Shown piece by piece: positions 19,590-27,267 of a stretch of DNA of 64,000 nt. The DNA lies in the NCBI GenBank assembly GCA_947492235.1, contig CANLLZ010000002.1, forward strand, positions 186,001 to 250,000. Direction: 5' to 3'. The DNA comes from an uncultured Altererythrobacter sp. (lineage in GTDB: Bacteria > Pseudomonadota > Alphaproteobacteria > Sphingomonadales > Sphingomonadaceae). The notes beneath the pieces are model-generated. The model was not told the DNA's origin. It worked only from the letters and a program-made list of their open reading frames with translations, and made no database searches. Position 1 is the stretch's first letter. Each line of letters starts with the position of its first letter. The translations under genes and the position numbers were made by a program.

Positions 19590-20396
19590 TTACCGGAAGA
19601 TGCCGACCTGATTGGTCACGAAGAGCAATTGGCCCGCTTGCGACCAGACACGCGCGCGCTGATCGTAGGAGCCAAGCGCTATCGCATCGCTGTTGGTTTC
19701 GACCAGCAGAGGCATGGTCCCCAGCTTGCGGATCTCCTGCGCCGTGACGAAGCTGTGAAAGCTGTAGGAGGCCGTCGCTCCGAAGCGCGGGACGATATCG
19801 GCGAAGAACACGCGCGGCATCATCGTGTCCGACACGGCAATCAGCCCGGCCTCGTCCCAAGGGCGGCCATCGGCTTCCTCTATCCAGACCAGACTGGCGG
19901 GTTCTTCCTGCTTCGAAAACGGTGTGCCTGAGACCGGACGCTGGCGATAATGGCGCAGCCATTTCGGCCCCATCGTCATGTCCATCTCGGCGCAGTCTTC
20001 GGGCGCTTTTGCCGCTGGCGGCGGCCGGTCGAAGCCGGTTTCGTGTTCTTTTCGTTTGGACAGGACCAGCTGGCATTCGAACAACACGGCATCGGGCCGT
20101 TCGGGCCGAACGATCTGCGCCTTCCAGAACTGGGTGCGCGAGCGCAACCGGATGGATGACACATGCAAGTCCAAGGGTTCCTCCGGCAAAGCATCGGGAA
20201 ACACCGCTCCCAGCGTTAAAAGATCACCGGCGGAGTCTTCGTGCCGGCTGACCCCGGCGAAAGCAGCAGCCAGTGCCCAGCCGCCAAATGCGCTGGTGAA
20301 ATTCCAATAGGCCTGCCCCGCGCCCAGCCGGTAATGGCCCGGCCCCAGCGGTTCGAGGTGCAGCGCTTCGTCCAGCGCATAGGAGTGGTCGCTCAT
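19590..20396 (-). CDS. TesB-like acyl-CoA thioesterase
   Basis: 268 residues with a double hot-dog layout: an N-terminal half with YWNFTSAFGGWALAAAFAGVSRH and a C-terminal half with LRHYRQRPVSGTPF, DEAGLIAVSDTMMPRVFF and the final VWSQAGQLLFVTNQVGIFR. This matches the acyl-CoA thioesterase II-like family, which frees fatty acids from CoA in the cytoplasm. Its ATG overlaps the TetR stop by 4 nt, so the two are one operon and the regulator may respond to an acyl compound. Confidence 0.85.
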   Translation of the reverse strand: MSDHSYALDEALHLEPLGPGHYRLGAGQAYWNFTSAFGGWALAAAFAGVSRHEDSAGDLLTLGAVFPDALPEEPLDLHVSSIRLRSRTQFWKAQIVRPERPDAVLFECQLVLSKRKEHETGFDRPPPAAKAPEDCAEMDMTMGPKWLRHYRQRPVSGTPFSKQEEPASLVWIEEADGRPWDEAGLIAVSDTMMPRVFFADIVPRFGATASYSFHSFVTAQEIRKLGTMPLLVETNSDAIALGSYDQRARVWSQAGQLLFVTNQVGIFR

Positions 20397-21037
20397 TTGG
20401 CTGGCCTTTCATTCGCAGGTTTTTGGGGATCGTCGACTGCATAGGCACGGCAGAACAGCTCGACCGCGCCCGCGATCCGTTCGGCATCGCGGCGCTCGTC
20501 TCTGGCCATGCCGAAGCGCCGGTCGAGATCGCCCATGCCTTTGCACAGCGACGCGAACTGCTCGGCCGCCAGCGCCGGATCGGGCACATTCACTTCGCCT
20601 GCCTCGTGCATCGCTGCCAGCAAATCGCGGAACGCGGCGCGCATTCGGTGCGGCCCGGCGGCCAGAAAGGTCAGGCCCACGCTGGGTTCGTGTTCGGTCT
20701 CGGCTGCGATGCGGCGTTCGAAATGGATCATTTCGTCCCGCGAGAGAAACGCGACCATGCCTTCGCCAATCGCGGTGAGGCGCGCCCGCAGGCTCGCTCC
20801 CGGCATCGACTCGATCCGGAAATGCCCGCGCATCTTCTCGCATTCCTGCTCCACAGCGGCGGTGAACAGCGCCTTTTTGGAACCGAAGTGATTGTAAACC
20901 GTCACCTTCGAGACACCGGCATCCTCGGCAATCGATTCAATCGCGCTGGCGGCGAAACCGTGGGCGAAGAAGTGCTGCGATGCGGTTTCAAGGATCGCCT
21001 CCCGCTTGGCCTCGCTGGAGGGTCTGAGTTTTTCCAT
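20393..21037 (-). CDS. TetR/AcrR-family transcriptional regulator
   Basis: 214 residues from ATG 21037; in-frame codons upstream run through the operator region. The N-terminal helix-turn-helix is EAKREAILETASQHFFAHGFAASAIESIAEDAGVSKVTVYNHFGSKKALF. The C-terminal ligand domain is of the AcrR C-terminal type (HFERRIAAETEHEPSVGLTFLAAGP). It is divergent from the tripartite exporter and two palindromes lie between them, so it probably represses the exporter and its own operon. The inducer is unknown; the co-transcribed thioesterase suggests a fatty acyl or lipid-like ligand. Confidence 0.92.
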   Translation of the reverse strand: MEKLRPSSEAKREAILETASQHFFAHGFAASAIESIAEDAGVSKVTVYNHFGSKKALFTAAVEQECEKMRGHFRIESMPGASLRARLTAIGEGMVAFLSRDEMIHFERRIAAETEHEPSVGLTFLAAGPHRMRAAFRDLLAAMHEAGEVNVPDPALAAEQFASLCKGMGDLDRRFGMARDERRDAERIAGAVELFCRAYAVDDPQKPANERPAK

Positions 21038-21059
21038 AGCGTTTTTCCGTTTGACAAAC

Positions 21060-21093
21060 TGAACGGCTCCGTTCAATTGAACGCGACCGTTCA
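21060..21093. promoter_or_regulatory. Two tandem TetR-type operators
   Basis: TGAACGGCTCCGTTCA (21060-21075) and TGAACGCGACCGTTCA (21078-21093) are 16-bp palindromes 18 bp apart centre to centre. They lie between the divergent TetR and permease genes and just downstream of a TTGACA (21051-21056) that could be a -35 box for the exporter. Binding of two TetR dimers on nearly the same DNA face would block both directions. Confidence 0.8.
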
Positions 21094-21140
21094 TTTATGG
21101 GCGGATGTTGTTACAAACGCAAGGGACCTGCCTTTCCGCC

Positions 21141-22277
21141 ATGCTCTGGATCGCAATCAGAATGCTGACCGGCGACAAGCAGAAGTTCTACGGGCTGGTG
21201 TTCGGCATCGCGTTCTCCACGCTGCTGATCACGCAGCAGCTGACCATCTTCATCAATCTGATCGAGCGCGGGGCAAGCGCGGTCTATTCCGAGCCAACCG
21301 CCGATGTGTGGGTCATGGACCCCGTCAGCCGCACGCCCGATGTGAACTTCCCCATGCCCGCCACCGCGCTCGACAAGGTGCGCGGCGTGCCCGGCGTCGA
21401 ATGGGCGGTGCCGCATTTGCGCGCGGGCGCATCGGTCCGCACCTCCGATGGCGATCTGGAAGGCGTATCCATTGTCGGCGTGGACGACGCCACACTGATC
21501 GGCCTGCCCAAGCGGCTGATCGAGGGCGATATCTCGGTCCTCTCGCAGCCCGACAGCGTGATCATCGATGATGTGGGCGCAGGCAAATTGTTCGAAAACG
21601 GCGCGGACCCCATCGGGGCGCGGCTGGAGCTAAACGACCAGCGCGCCGTTATTCGCGGCATCGCCGATGCCATCCCGACCTTCACCAGCCAGGTCACGCT
21701 CTACACCAAATACAGCCAGGCGCTGAACTACGTGCCCGGCACGCGCAACCGAATGACCTTCGTCATTGCCAATGCGGCCGACGGAATCACCCATGAAGAG
21801 CTGGCCAGCCGGATCGAGGAACAGACCGGACTGCGCGCCCGCACCCGCGAGGAATTTGCTCAGGACGGGATCGACTTCATCATCGAGAATACCGGTATTC
21901 CGCTCAATTTCGGTATCACGGTGGCGCTGGGCTTTATCGTCGGTGTGGCAATTGTCGGTCTGACTTTCAGCCTGTTCATCCGGGACAACATCAAGCAGTT
22001 CGGTGCGCTCAAAGCGATTGGCGTGACCAATGCCAAGATCCGCAAGATGGTGACGGTGCAGGCCGGGCTGGTCGGCCTGATCGGTTATGGTCTGGGCATC
22101 CTTGCCACCGTCGCCTTTATCTGGGGCTTCAGCGGGAACCCGGATTTCAAGGGATTCTACATCCCCTGGCAGATTCCGCTGATCAGTTGTGCGGCGGTGT
22201 TCGTGATCCTCGGCCTAACCGGCTGGCTATCGCTGCGCACCGTGCTCAAAACCGAACCGGCGGCGGTGTTCCGGTGA
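21141..22277 (+). CDS. ABC transporter permease, DevC/FtsX type
   Basis: 378 residues from ATG 21141 (ATG 21105 is also in frame). It has one N-terminal membrane helix (FGIAFSTLLITQQLTIFI), a large periplasmic MacB-like domain (about residues 45-255) and three C-terminal helices, with IRDNIKQFGALKAIGVTNAKIRKMV as the coupling segment. The layout is that of DevC and FtsX/MacB permeases, which drive export by mechanotransmission rather than forming a channel. It works with the ATPase, adaptor and outer-membrane genes that follow. The stop overlaps the GTG of the ATPase gene. Confidence 0.93.
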   Translation: MLWIAIRMLTGDKQKFYGLVFGIAFSTLLITQQLTIFINLIERGASAVYSEPTADVWVMDPVSRTPDVNFPMPATALDKVRGVPGVEWAVPHLRAGASVRTSDGDLEGVSIVGVDDATLIGLPKRLIEGDISVLSQPDSVIIDDVGAGKLFENGADPIGARLELNDQRAVIRGIADAIPTFTSQVTLYTKYSQALNYVPGTRNRMTFVIANAADGITHEELASRIEEQTGLRARTREEFAQDGIDFIIENTGIPLNFGITVALGFIVGVAIVGLTFSLFIRDNIKQFGALKAIGVTNAKIRKMVTVQAGLVGLIGYGLGILATVAFIWGFSGNPDFKGFYIPWQIPLISCAAVFVILGLTGWLSLRTVLKTEPAAVFR

Positions 22278-22981
22278 GCCAGCAAGTCGCCATTACCACG
22301 CGCGGCGTCACGCGCGATTTCCAGTCGGGATCGCAGACGATCACCGTACTGCACGGCATCGACACCGAAATCCGCGCTGGCGAGCTGACCTATGTGGTGG
22401 GCGAAAGCGGCAGTGGCAAAACCACACTGATCTCCATCATGTGCGGCATTCTCTGGCCGACCAAGGGTGAAGTGACCGTCTTCGGCACCGACATTTACGA
22501 TCTCGACGATACCGCGCTGGTCGATTTCCGGCTGGAGAATATCGGTTTCATTTTCCAGCAGTACAATCTCATCCCCAGCATCGATGCAGCCAGCAATGCC
22601 GCCGTTCCGCTGATCGCGCAGGGCATGGACCGGCACGAGGCGCGCGAGAAAGCGCGCGGTATGCTGGAGAAGCTCAATATCGGCGACCAGGCGGACAAGC
22701 TGCCCAATCAGCTTTCCGGCGGCCAGCAGCAGCGCGTCGCAATTGCCCGCGCGCTGGTCCACGAGCCCCGCCTTGTGGTGTGCGACGAACCGACCGCGGC
22801 GCTGGATGCAAATTCGGGCCGCCGCGTGATGGACTTGCTGCGCGAAGTCGCCGTGGCCGAGGACCGCGCCTGCATCATCGTGACCCATGACAACCGCGTA
22901 TTCGACCTGGCCGACCGCATTCTGGTGCTGGAAGACGGCCTCATCACCCATGACGGCAAAGAGATGCCCGATGACCATTAG
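22274..22981 (+). CDS. ABC transporter ATP-binding protein, DevA/MacB type
   Basis: 235 residues from GTG 22274, which overlaps the permease stop (GTGA). Walker A is GESGSGKTT, the Q-loop is FIFQQYNLIPS, the ABC signature is NQLSGGQQQRVAIARAL, Walker B is LVVCDEPTAALDA and the switch His is in IIVTHD. This is a lone nucleotide-binding domain of the LolD/MacB/DevA class that pairs with FtsX-like permeases. It powers the tripartite exporter. Confidence 0.96.
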   Translation: MSQQVAITTRGVTRDFQSGSQTITVLHGIDTEIRAGELTYVVGESGSGKTTLISIMCGILWPTKGEVTVFGTDIYDLDDTALVDFRLENIGFIFQQYNLIPSIDAASNAAVPLIAQGMDRHEAREKARGMLEKLNIGDQADKLPNQLSGGQQQRVAIARALVHEPRLVVCDEPTAALDANSGRRVMDLLREVAVAEDRACIIVTHDNRVFDLADRILVLEDGLITHDGKEMPDDH

Positions 22982-22995
22982 AACGGACGACTGCC

Positions 22996-24081
22996 ATGGC
23001 CCTGTTGCCTGAAAATCTGAGCTTTTCCCGCAAGGTGCTGCCAATCATCGCGATTGGCGCATTGGTGCTGGCGGTGATCTTCATCGCAATGGGACTGCCC
23101 GATCGCGAGCAATCGGAGCCGGAGAAGGAACCGCCCCGCGCCATCGGAGAGCTGGCGAACGGCGCGCGCGTTGCCGGATCGGGCATTGTCGAGCCGTCGA
23201 GTGAACTGATCGAGGTTGGAACGGCCTTGTCCGGATTGGTGACCGATTTGATGGTGCAACCGGGGCAGTTCGTGGAGAAAGGCCAGCCGCTCTTCACCGT
23301 CGATACCCGTGCCATCCGGGCCCGCGCTGCCGAAACACAGGCCGCGATCACCGAAGCCCGCGCTGCTCTGGGTGAGGCCCGCGCCTCCATGAACGAAGCC
23401 GAGGCCGCCATCGCCGAGGCGCGCACAGCGGAACAGACCGCAGCGCGCCAACTGGCCCTTTATCGCGGAGTCGATGATCCCGCCGCTGTCAGCCGCTCCG
23501 AAGTGATCCGCGCCGAGGGCGAGGCGGCGAGCGCTCGCGACCGTCGCCGTCTGGCCGAGACCCGCCTGCAACAGGCGCGCGCCCGCGTCGATCAGGCCAA
23601 TGCCCGCATCCAGAGCGCGCAGTCGCAGGCCGGGACAACCCGCACCGAGCTCAGCCGCGCCACCGTGCGCGCCCCGATTGCCGGGGAAATTCTCGCGGTG
23701 AATATCCGCCCCGGAGAATTCCTCTCAAATCAGGGCGGCGGCAATTCTGCGCCCTTCATCACGATGGGCGAGACCCGCCCGCTGCATATCCGTGTGGATA
23801 TCGACGAAGAGCAGGCCGGCCGTCTCGCCATGGGCCAGCCCGCGACTGTCTCCCCGCGCGGCGCCGCCGACAATCAGGTGAAGGCCAGCTTCGTCCGGGC
23901 CGAGCCGCAAGTCGTGCCCAAGCGGCAATTGACCAACACTGCATCCGAGCGGGTCGATGTGCGCGTCTTGCAAATCATCTACGCCCTGCCCGCCGAGGCG
24001 CGCGATGCCTTCCGGGTAGGCCAGCAGGTCGATGCCTTTATTCCGGCCACGGATGGGGCACAGGGGAGTTCGGGCGAGTGA
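22996..24081 (+). CDS. HlyD/DevB-type periplasmic adaptor of the exporter
   Basis: 361 residues with an N-terminal membrane anchor (about 14-32). The lipoyl half-motifs are GSGIVEPSSELIEVGTALSGLVTDLMVQPGQFVEKGQPLF and LSRATVRAPIAGEILAVNIRPGEFL. Between them lies a long helical hairpin very rich in Ala, Arg and Glu (about residues 110-215), which reaches the outer-membrane channel. The beta barrel (PLHIRVDIDEEQAGRLAMGQPATV) follows. It bridges the permease and the TolC-like protein. GTG of the next gene overlaps its stop. Confidence 0.94.
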   Translation: MALLPENLSFSRKVLPIIAIGALVLAVIFIAMGLPDREQSEPEKEPPRAIGELANGARVAGSGIVEPSSELIEVGTALSGLVTDLMVQPGQFVEKGQPLFTVDTRAIRARAAETQAAITEARAALGEARASMNEAEAAIAEARTAEQTAARQLALYRGVDDPAAVSRSEVIRAEGEAASARDRRRLAETRLQQARARVDQANARIQSAQSQAGTTRTELSRATVRAPIAGEILAVNIRPGEFLSNQGGGNSAPFITMGETRPLHIRVDIDEEQAGRLAMGQPATVSPRGAADNQVKASFVRAEPQVVPKRQLTNTASERVDVRVLQIIYALPAEARDAFRVGQQVDAFIPATDGAQGSSGE

Positions 24082-25505
24082 AACTGCGCGCTGCCTTTGC
24101 CCTGATCGCGGCCTCCTCGCTGGGTGCGTGCGTCGCCGGTCCGCCTGCGGAAATCGCGACCACCGCGCCCGCAATCCCGGCCAGCTTCGCCTTCGCACCT
24201 GACGAAACGACCGATGCGCAGATTGCCTCGCTGCTGCCCAGCACCGATCCGGCGTTTGCCGCCCTGAGCGGGCTTGCGCTCGCCGAGGCGCCGACTTTGG
24301 GCGAAGCCACAGCCCGCATCGATGCCGCCCGTGCCGGGGCAGCGCGCGCCGGGGCGAACCGCTTGCCCAGCGTCAGCGCCGACGCCTCCGTCAGCGGCAG
24401 CCGGATCAATCCCGCGCAATTCGGCGGTGCCCTGCCGCCGGGCATCACCATCGACACCGAGCAAGTGACCTATGGCACCAATTTGATTGCCAGCTGGGAC
24501 CCGGACATTTTCGGCCGCCTGCGCGCGCAGGAACGTGCCGCTGCCGCGCGGCTGGGCGCTGCCACCGCCGACGCGCAAGGTGTGCGGCTGGCTCTGGTCG
24601 CAGAGATTGCAGCGGCAGTGGTCGACTGGCGTGCTCTTGCCGAGAGGCAAAGCGCACTGGAAAGCGATCTTGCTTCGGCTCAGCGGCTGGTTGCATTGGC
24701 GGGATCGCGCGAGCGGGCGGGCATTGCGCCGGGTTTCGACCGGGTTCGCGCGGAAAGCGCTGCCCAGACAAGCCAGAGCCGCATTGCAGCACTGGCCAGC
24801 GAACGCGCGCGGATTGCGGGGCGGCTTGTGACGCTGACCGCCCAGCCTGCGCAGACGGTTCTCGACCTTCTTAGCCAATCGGCTCCCGAAGCAGCCCAGC
24901 CTGCCGCGCCCGCCACGCTGCCGAGCCAATTGCTTGCGAACCGGCCCGATGTGCTTGCCGCCGCAGCCCGGCTGGAGGCAAGCGATGCGGAGCTCTACGC
25001 CGCTTCCGCCGCGCGTTTCCCGCAATTCACGCTCTCGGCCGCTCTCGGCCTGCTGGCCTTCGATCTGGGCGATCTGTTCAGTGAGGACTCGATCGTCGGC
25101 AATGCCACGGGCGGATTGCTCGCCCCGCTGCTCGATTTCGGGCGGATCGAGGCAGGGATCGACGCCGCCGAGGCGGACAAGCGCCTCGCCTTCCAATCCT
25201 ATCGCCGCGCTGTGTTCACCGCGCTGGGCGACGCCGAGACAGGCTACGGTCTGGTCGCCGCAGCCGACCGCGAGCTGGCCGCAGCCGTGCAGGAAGCCGC
25301 CAGCGCGCAGCGGGCCGCCGCTCTGGCCGAAACGCGCTTTTCTGCGGGCCTAAGCAATTTCCTCGAAGTGCTGGAAGCCCGTCGCTCCGCCGATGCCAGC
25401 GGAGAACGGGCTGCTGCCGCCAGAGGCCGGGCGCAGCGCGCGCGCATCCTGTTGTGGCAGGCTCTTGGCGGCGATGGCTTCACGCCTGCCGGGCAAAATT
25501 CCTAA
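24078..25505 (+). CDS. Outer-membrane efflux lipoprotein, NodT/TolC type
   Basis: 475 residues from GTG 24078, overlapping the adaptor stop. The lipobox SSLGAC (Cys18) predicts an outer-membrane lipoprotein. Two repeats of the outer-membrane factor fold are seen: PTLGEATARIDAARAGAARAGANRLPSVSADASVSGS in the first half and NRPDVLAAAARLEASDAELYAASAARFPQFTLSAALG in the second, the usual NodT signature. It forms the trimeric exit channel for the exporter. It ends the four-gene operon and its stop overlaps the convergent HupE/UreJ gene. Confidence 0.95.
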   Translation: MKLRAAFALIAASSLGACVAGPPAEIATTAPAIPASFAFAPDETTDAQIASLLPSTDPAFAALSGLALAEAPTLGEATARIDAARAGAARAGANRLPSVSADASVSGSRINPAQFGGALPPGITIDTEQVTYGTNLIASWDPDIFGRLRAQERAAAARLGAATADAQGVRLALVAEIAAAVVDWRALAERQSALESDLASAQRLVALAGSRERAGIAPGFDRVRAESAAQTSQSRIAALASERARIAGRLVTLTAQPAQTVLDLLSQSAPEAAQPAAPATLPSQLLANRPDVLAAAARLEASDAELYAASAARFPQFTLSAALGLLAFDLGDLFSEDSIVGNATGGLLAPLLDFGRIEAGIDAAEADKRLAFQSYRRAVFTALGDAETGYGLVAAADRELAAAVQEAASAQRAAALAETRFSAGLSNFLEVLEARRSADASGERAAAARGRAQRARILLWQALGGDGFTPAGQNS

Positions 25506-26470
25506 CCAATCAGCCGGTCCACAAGCCAATAGGCGCCGGTAATCCCGATCCCGTAGCTCGCCAGTTTGAGCGCAGGGTCGAGAGACTTGGCGGACAGCCG
25601 CCGGACCGCCTCCAGCACCAGAAGCACGGCCGCCACGACCGCCAGCTGCCCCGCTTCGACCCCCAGATTGAAGCTGATCAGCGCGGCAGGCACTTCGCCT
25701 TCGGGCAGGCCGATTTCCGCCAGCGCCCCGGCAAAGCCGAAGCCATGGATTAGCCCGAAAAGAAACCCGACCAACCACGGCCAGCGTTTTGTCCAGCTGT
25801 CTTCTTCGCGCAGGAGCTCCCAAGCCAGAAGGACAATCGACAGCGCGACCACCGCTTCCACCGGGCGCTGCGGCAGGCCGACCAGCCCCAGCGTCACGCC
25901 GGCGAGAGTGATCGAATGCGCCAGCGTAAACGCCGTCACCGCCTTCGCCACCGCCCAGCCGCGCCGGACCAGCAGGACCAGCGCAATCACGAACAGCAGG
26001 TGGTCCCAGCCTTCCAGAATATGCTCGACACCGAGCAGGAAGTAGCTGCGCCAGACCTGCGCCGTGCCGGCCTGCGCCGCGATGGTGGCTACCGGCTCGG
26101 CCTCGGTCAGCCGGAACGTCTGGACAGAGCGGCCCTGCGGTACAACGCGCAGCAGCACATCGCCGCCGCCGGGGATTGCCTCGAAACCGACCCTGCCGCC
26201 TTCGACTGCGCCGCTGCACTGCACCGCTGCTTCGCCCACCAGCGCACCGGGAATGGCACGGCCCACCGGCTCCACGCTGTAGGTGCAGCTGTCTGGAATG
26301 ACCGGCACAGCCAGCGCATCGCGGCCCGCCGATACCAGTGGCTGTTTCCACGCCAGCGACCACGCGCCCGCGTCCTGCTGCGTAAACGCAATCGAGCCGG
26401 GGCGCAGTTCATCCGCCGCGAGCGGCGTTGCCAGCAGGAGCCCCATCGCGGCTACCAGCCAGCGGATCAT
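25502..26470 (-). CDS. HupE/UreJ-family membrane protein
   Basis: 322 residues with a signal peptide (cleavage near LAADE), a periplasmic beta domain (about residues 20-145) and six or seven membrane helices. The family motif GVEHILEGWDHLLFVIALVLL and later FTLAHSITLAGVTLGLV and GLIHGFGFAGAL carry the conserved His and Asp residues linked to metal transport in HupE and UreJ. No hydrogenase or urease genes are near. It is the last gene of an operon with the PpiC-like and DUF3604 genes; its ATG overlaps the PpiC stop by 4 nt. Confidence 0.88.
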   Translation of the reverse strand: MIRWLVAAMGLLLATPLAADELRPGSIAFTQQDAGAWSLAWKQPLVSAGRDALAVPVIPDSCTYSVEPVGRAIPGALVGEAAVQCSGAVEGGRVGFEAIPGGGDVLLRVVPQGRSVQTFRLTEAEPVATIAAQAGTAQVWRSYFLLGVEHILEGWDHLLFVIALVLLVRRGWAVAKAVTAFTLAHSITLAGVTLGLVGLPQRPVEAVVALSIVLLAWELLREEDSWTKRWPWLVGFLFGLIHGFGFAGALAEIGLPEGEVPAALISFNLGVEAGQLAVVAAVLLVLEAVRRLSAKSLDPALKLASYGIGITGAYWLVDRLIG

Positions 26471-27267
26471 TCCTCGATCTCGACCGTGTATGCGTCAGCG
26501 AACACGCGGTAGGCCGCCTTGCGCCGCGCCTCACCCTCGGACAGCCGCCATTCGTCTTCCACCTGATCGCGGATGTCGGCAAAGTCCGGCGCGGTGCCTG
26601 CTTCGAGCGAGGTCAGCCGAACCAGATGCCAGCCGAGCCCAGACTGCACCGGCCCCTGCCACTGTTCATCGGGCGAGAGGCGGGCCAGCGCATCGGCAAA
26701 CACCGCGCCAAACTGTGCCTCCACATCGCGCAGCGGCCGATCGGTCAGGCTCGCAGGCAGCGAAGAAGGCTCTCCGCCCGCATCGCTTGGCAGTGCCGCC
26801 CGTGCCTCCGCCTCGCTGGTAAAGTAGCGTTGCTCGAAGCTAACCCGTCCATCGCCGGAGAAGCGCGCCGCGTTCGCCTCGTACCATTCGCGCAATTCCG
26901 CCTCGTCCGGCTGCGCCAGATCGGCCTGCGATGCGGCGAGGAAATCCATCTTCTTCGCCAGCCGTCGGCGCACCACCGGGTCGCGATCATCCAGCCCCAG
27001 CCGCAAGGCCTCGCGGTAGAGTATCTCCTCGCGCACCCAGCGCTCGATCAACCCGTCGAGCTCGGCGTCGGTCGGCGGGCGCTGCGTCATCCGCTCGAAA
27101 TCGAGCGCGATCAGCGCTTGCTGCTCGCGGTCCAGAGTGATGGTCCGGTCGGCGGGATCGACCGGCTCTCCAATCCACGCGAACAGCGCAAAAATCGCTG
27201 CTCCGGCGAGCAGGAAATGAACCAGCGGTTCGCGCAGCAATCGGCGTGCGCGGGACGTTTCGCTCAC
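26467..27267 (-). CDS. PpiC/parvulin-like peptidyl-prolyl isomerase, membrane-anchored
   Basis: 266 residues from GTG 27267, which overlaps the DUF3604 stop (GTGA). One membrane anchor lies at about residues 18-36 (LVHFLLAGAAIFALFAW). A SurA/PpiD-type helical region follows (DAELDGLIERWVREEILYREALRLGLDDRDPVVRRRLAKKM), then a parvulin-like segment with WQGPVQSGLGWHLVRLTSLEAG. The active-site residues of parvulins are poorly kept, so it may be a chaperone rather than an isomerase. It lies between DUF3604 and HupE/UreJ with coupled translation on both sides. Confidence 0.85.
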   Translation of the reverse strand: MSETSRARRLLREPLVHFLLAGAAIFALFAWIGEPVDPADRTITLDREQQALIALDFERMTQRPPTDAELDGLIERWVREEILYREALRLGLDDRDPVVRRRLAKKMDFLAASQADLAQPDEAELREWYEANAARFSGDGRVSFEQRYFTSEAEARAALPSDAGGEPSSLPASLTDRPLRDVEAQFGAVFADALARLSPDEQWQGPVQSGLGWHLVRLTSLEAGTAPDFADIRDQVEDEWRLSEGEARRKAAYRVFADAYTVEIEE

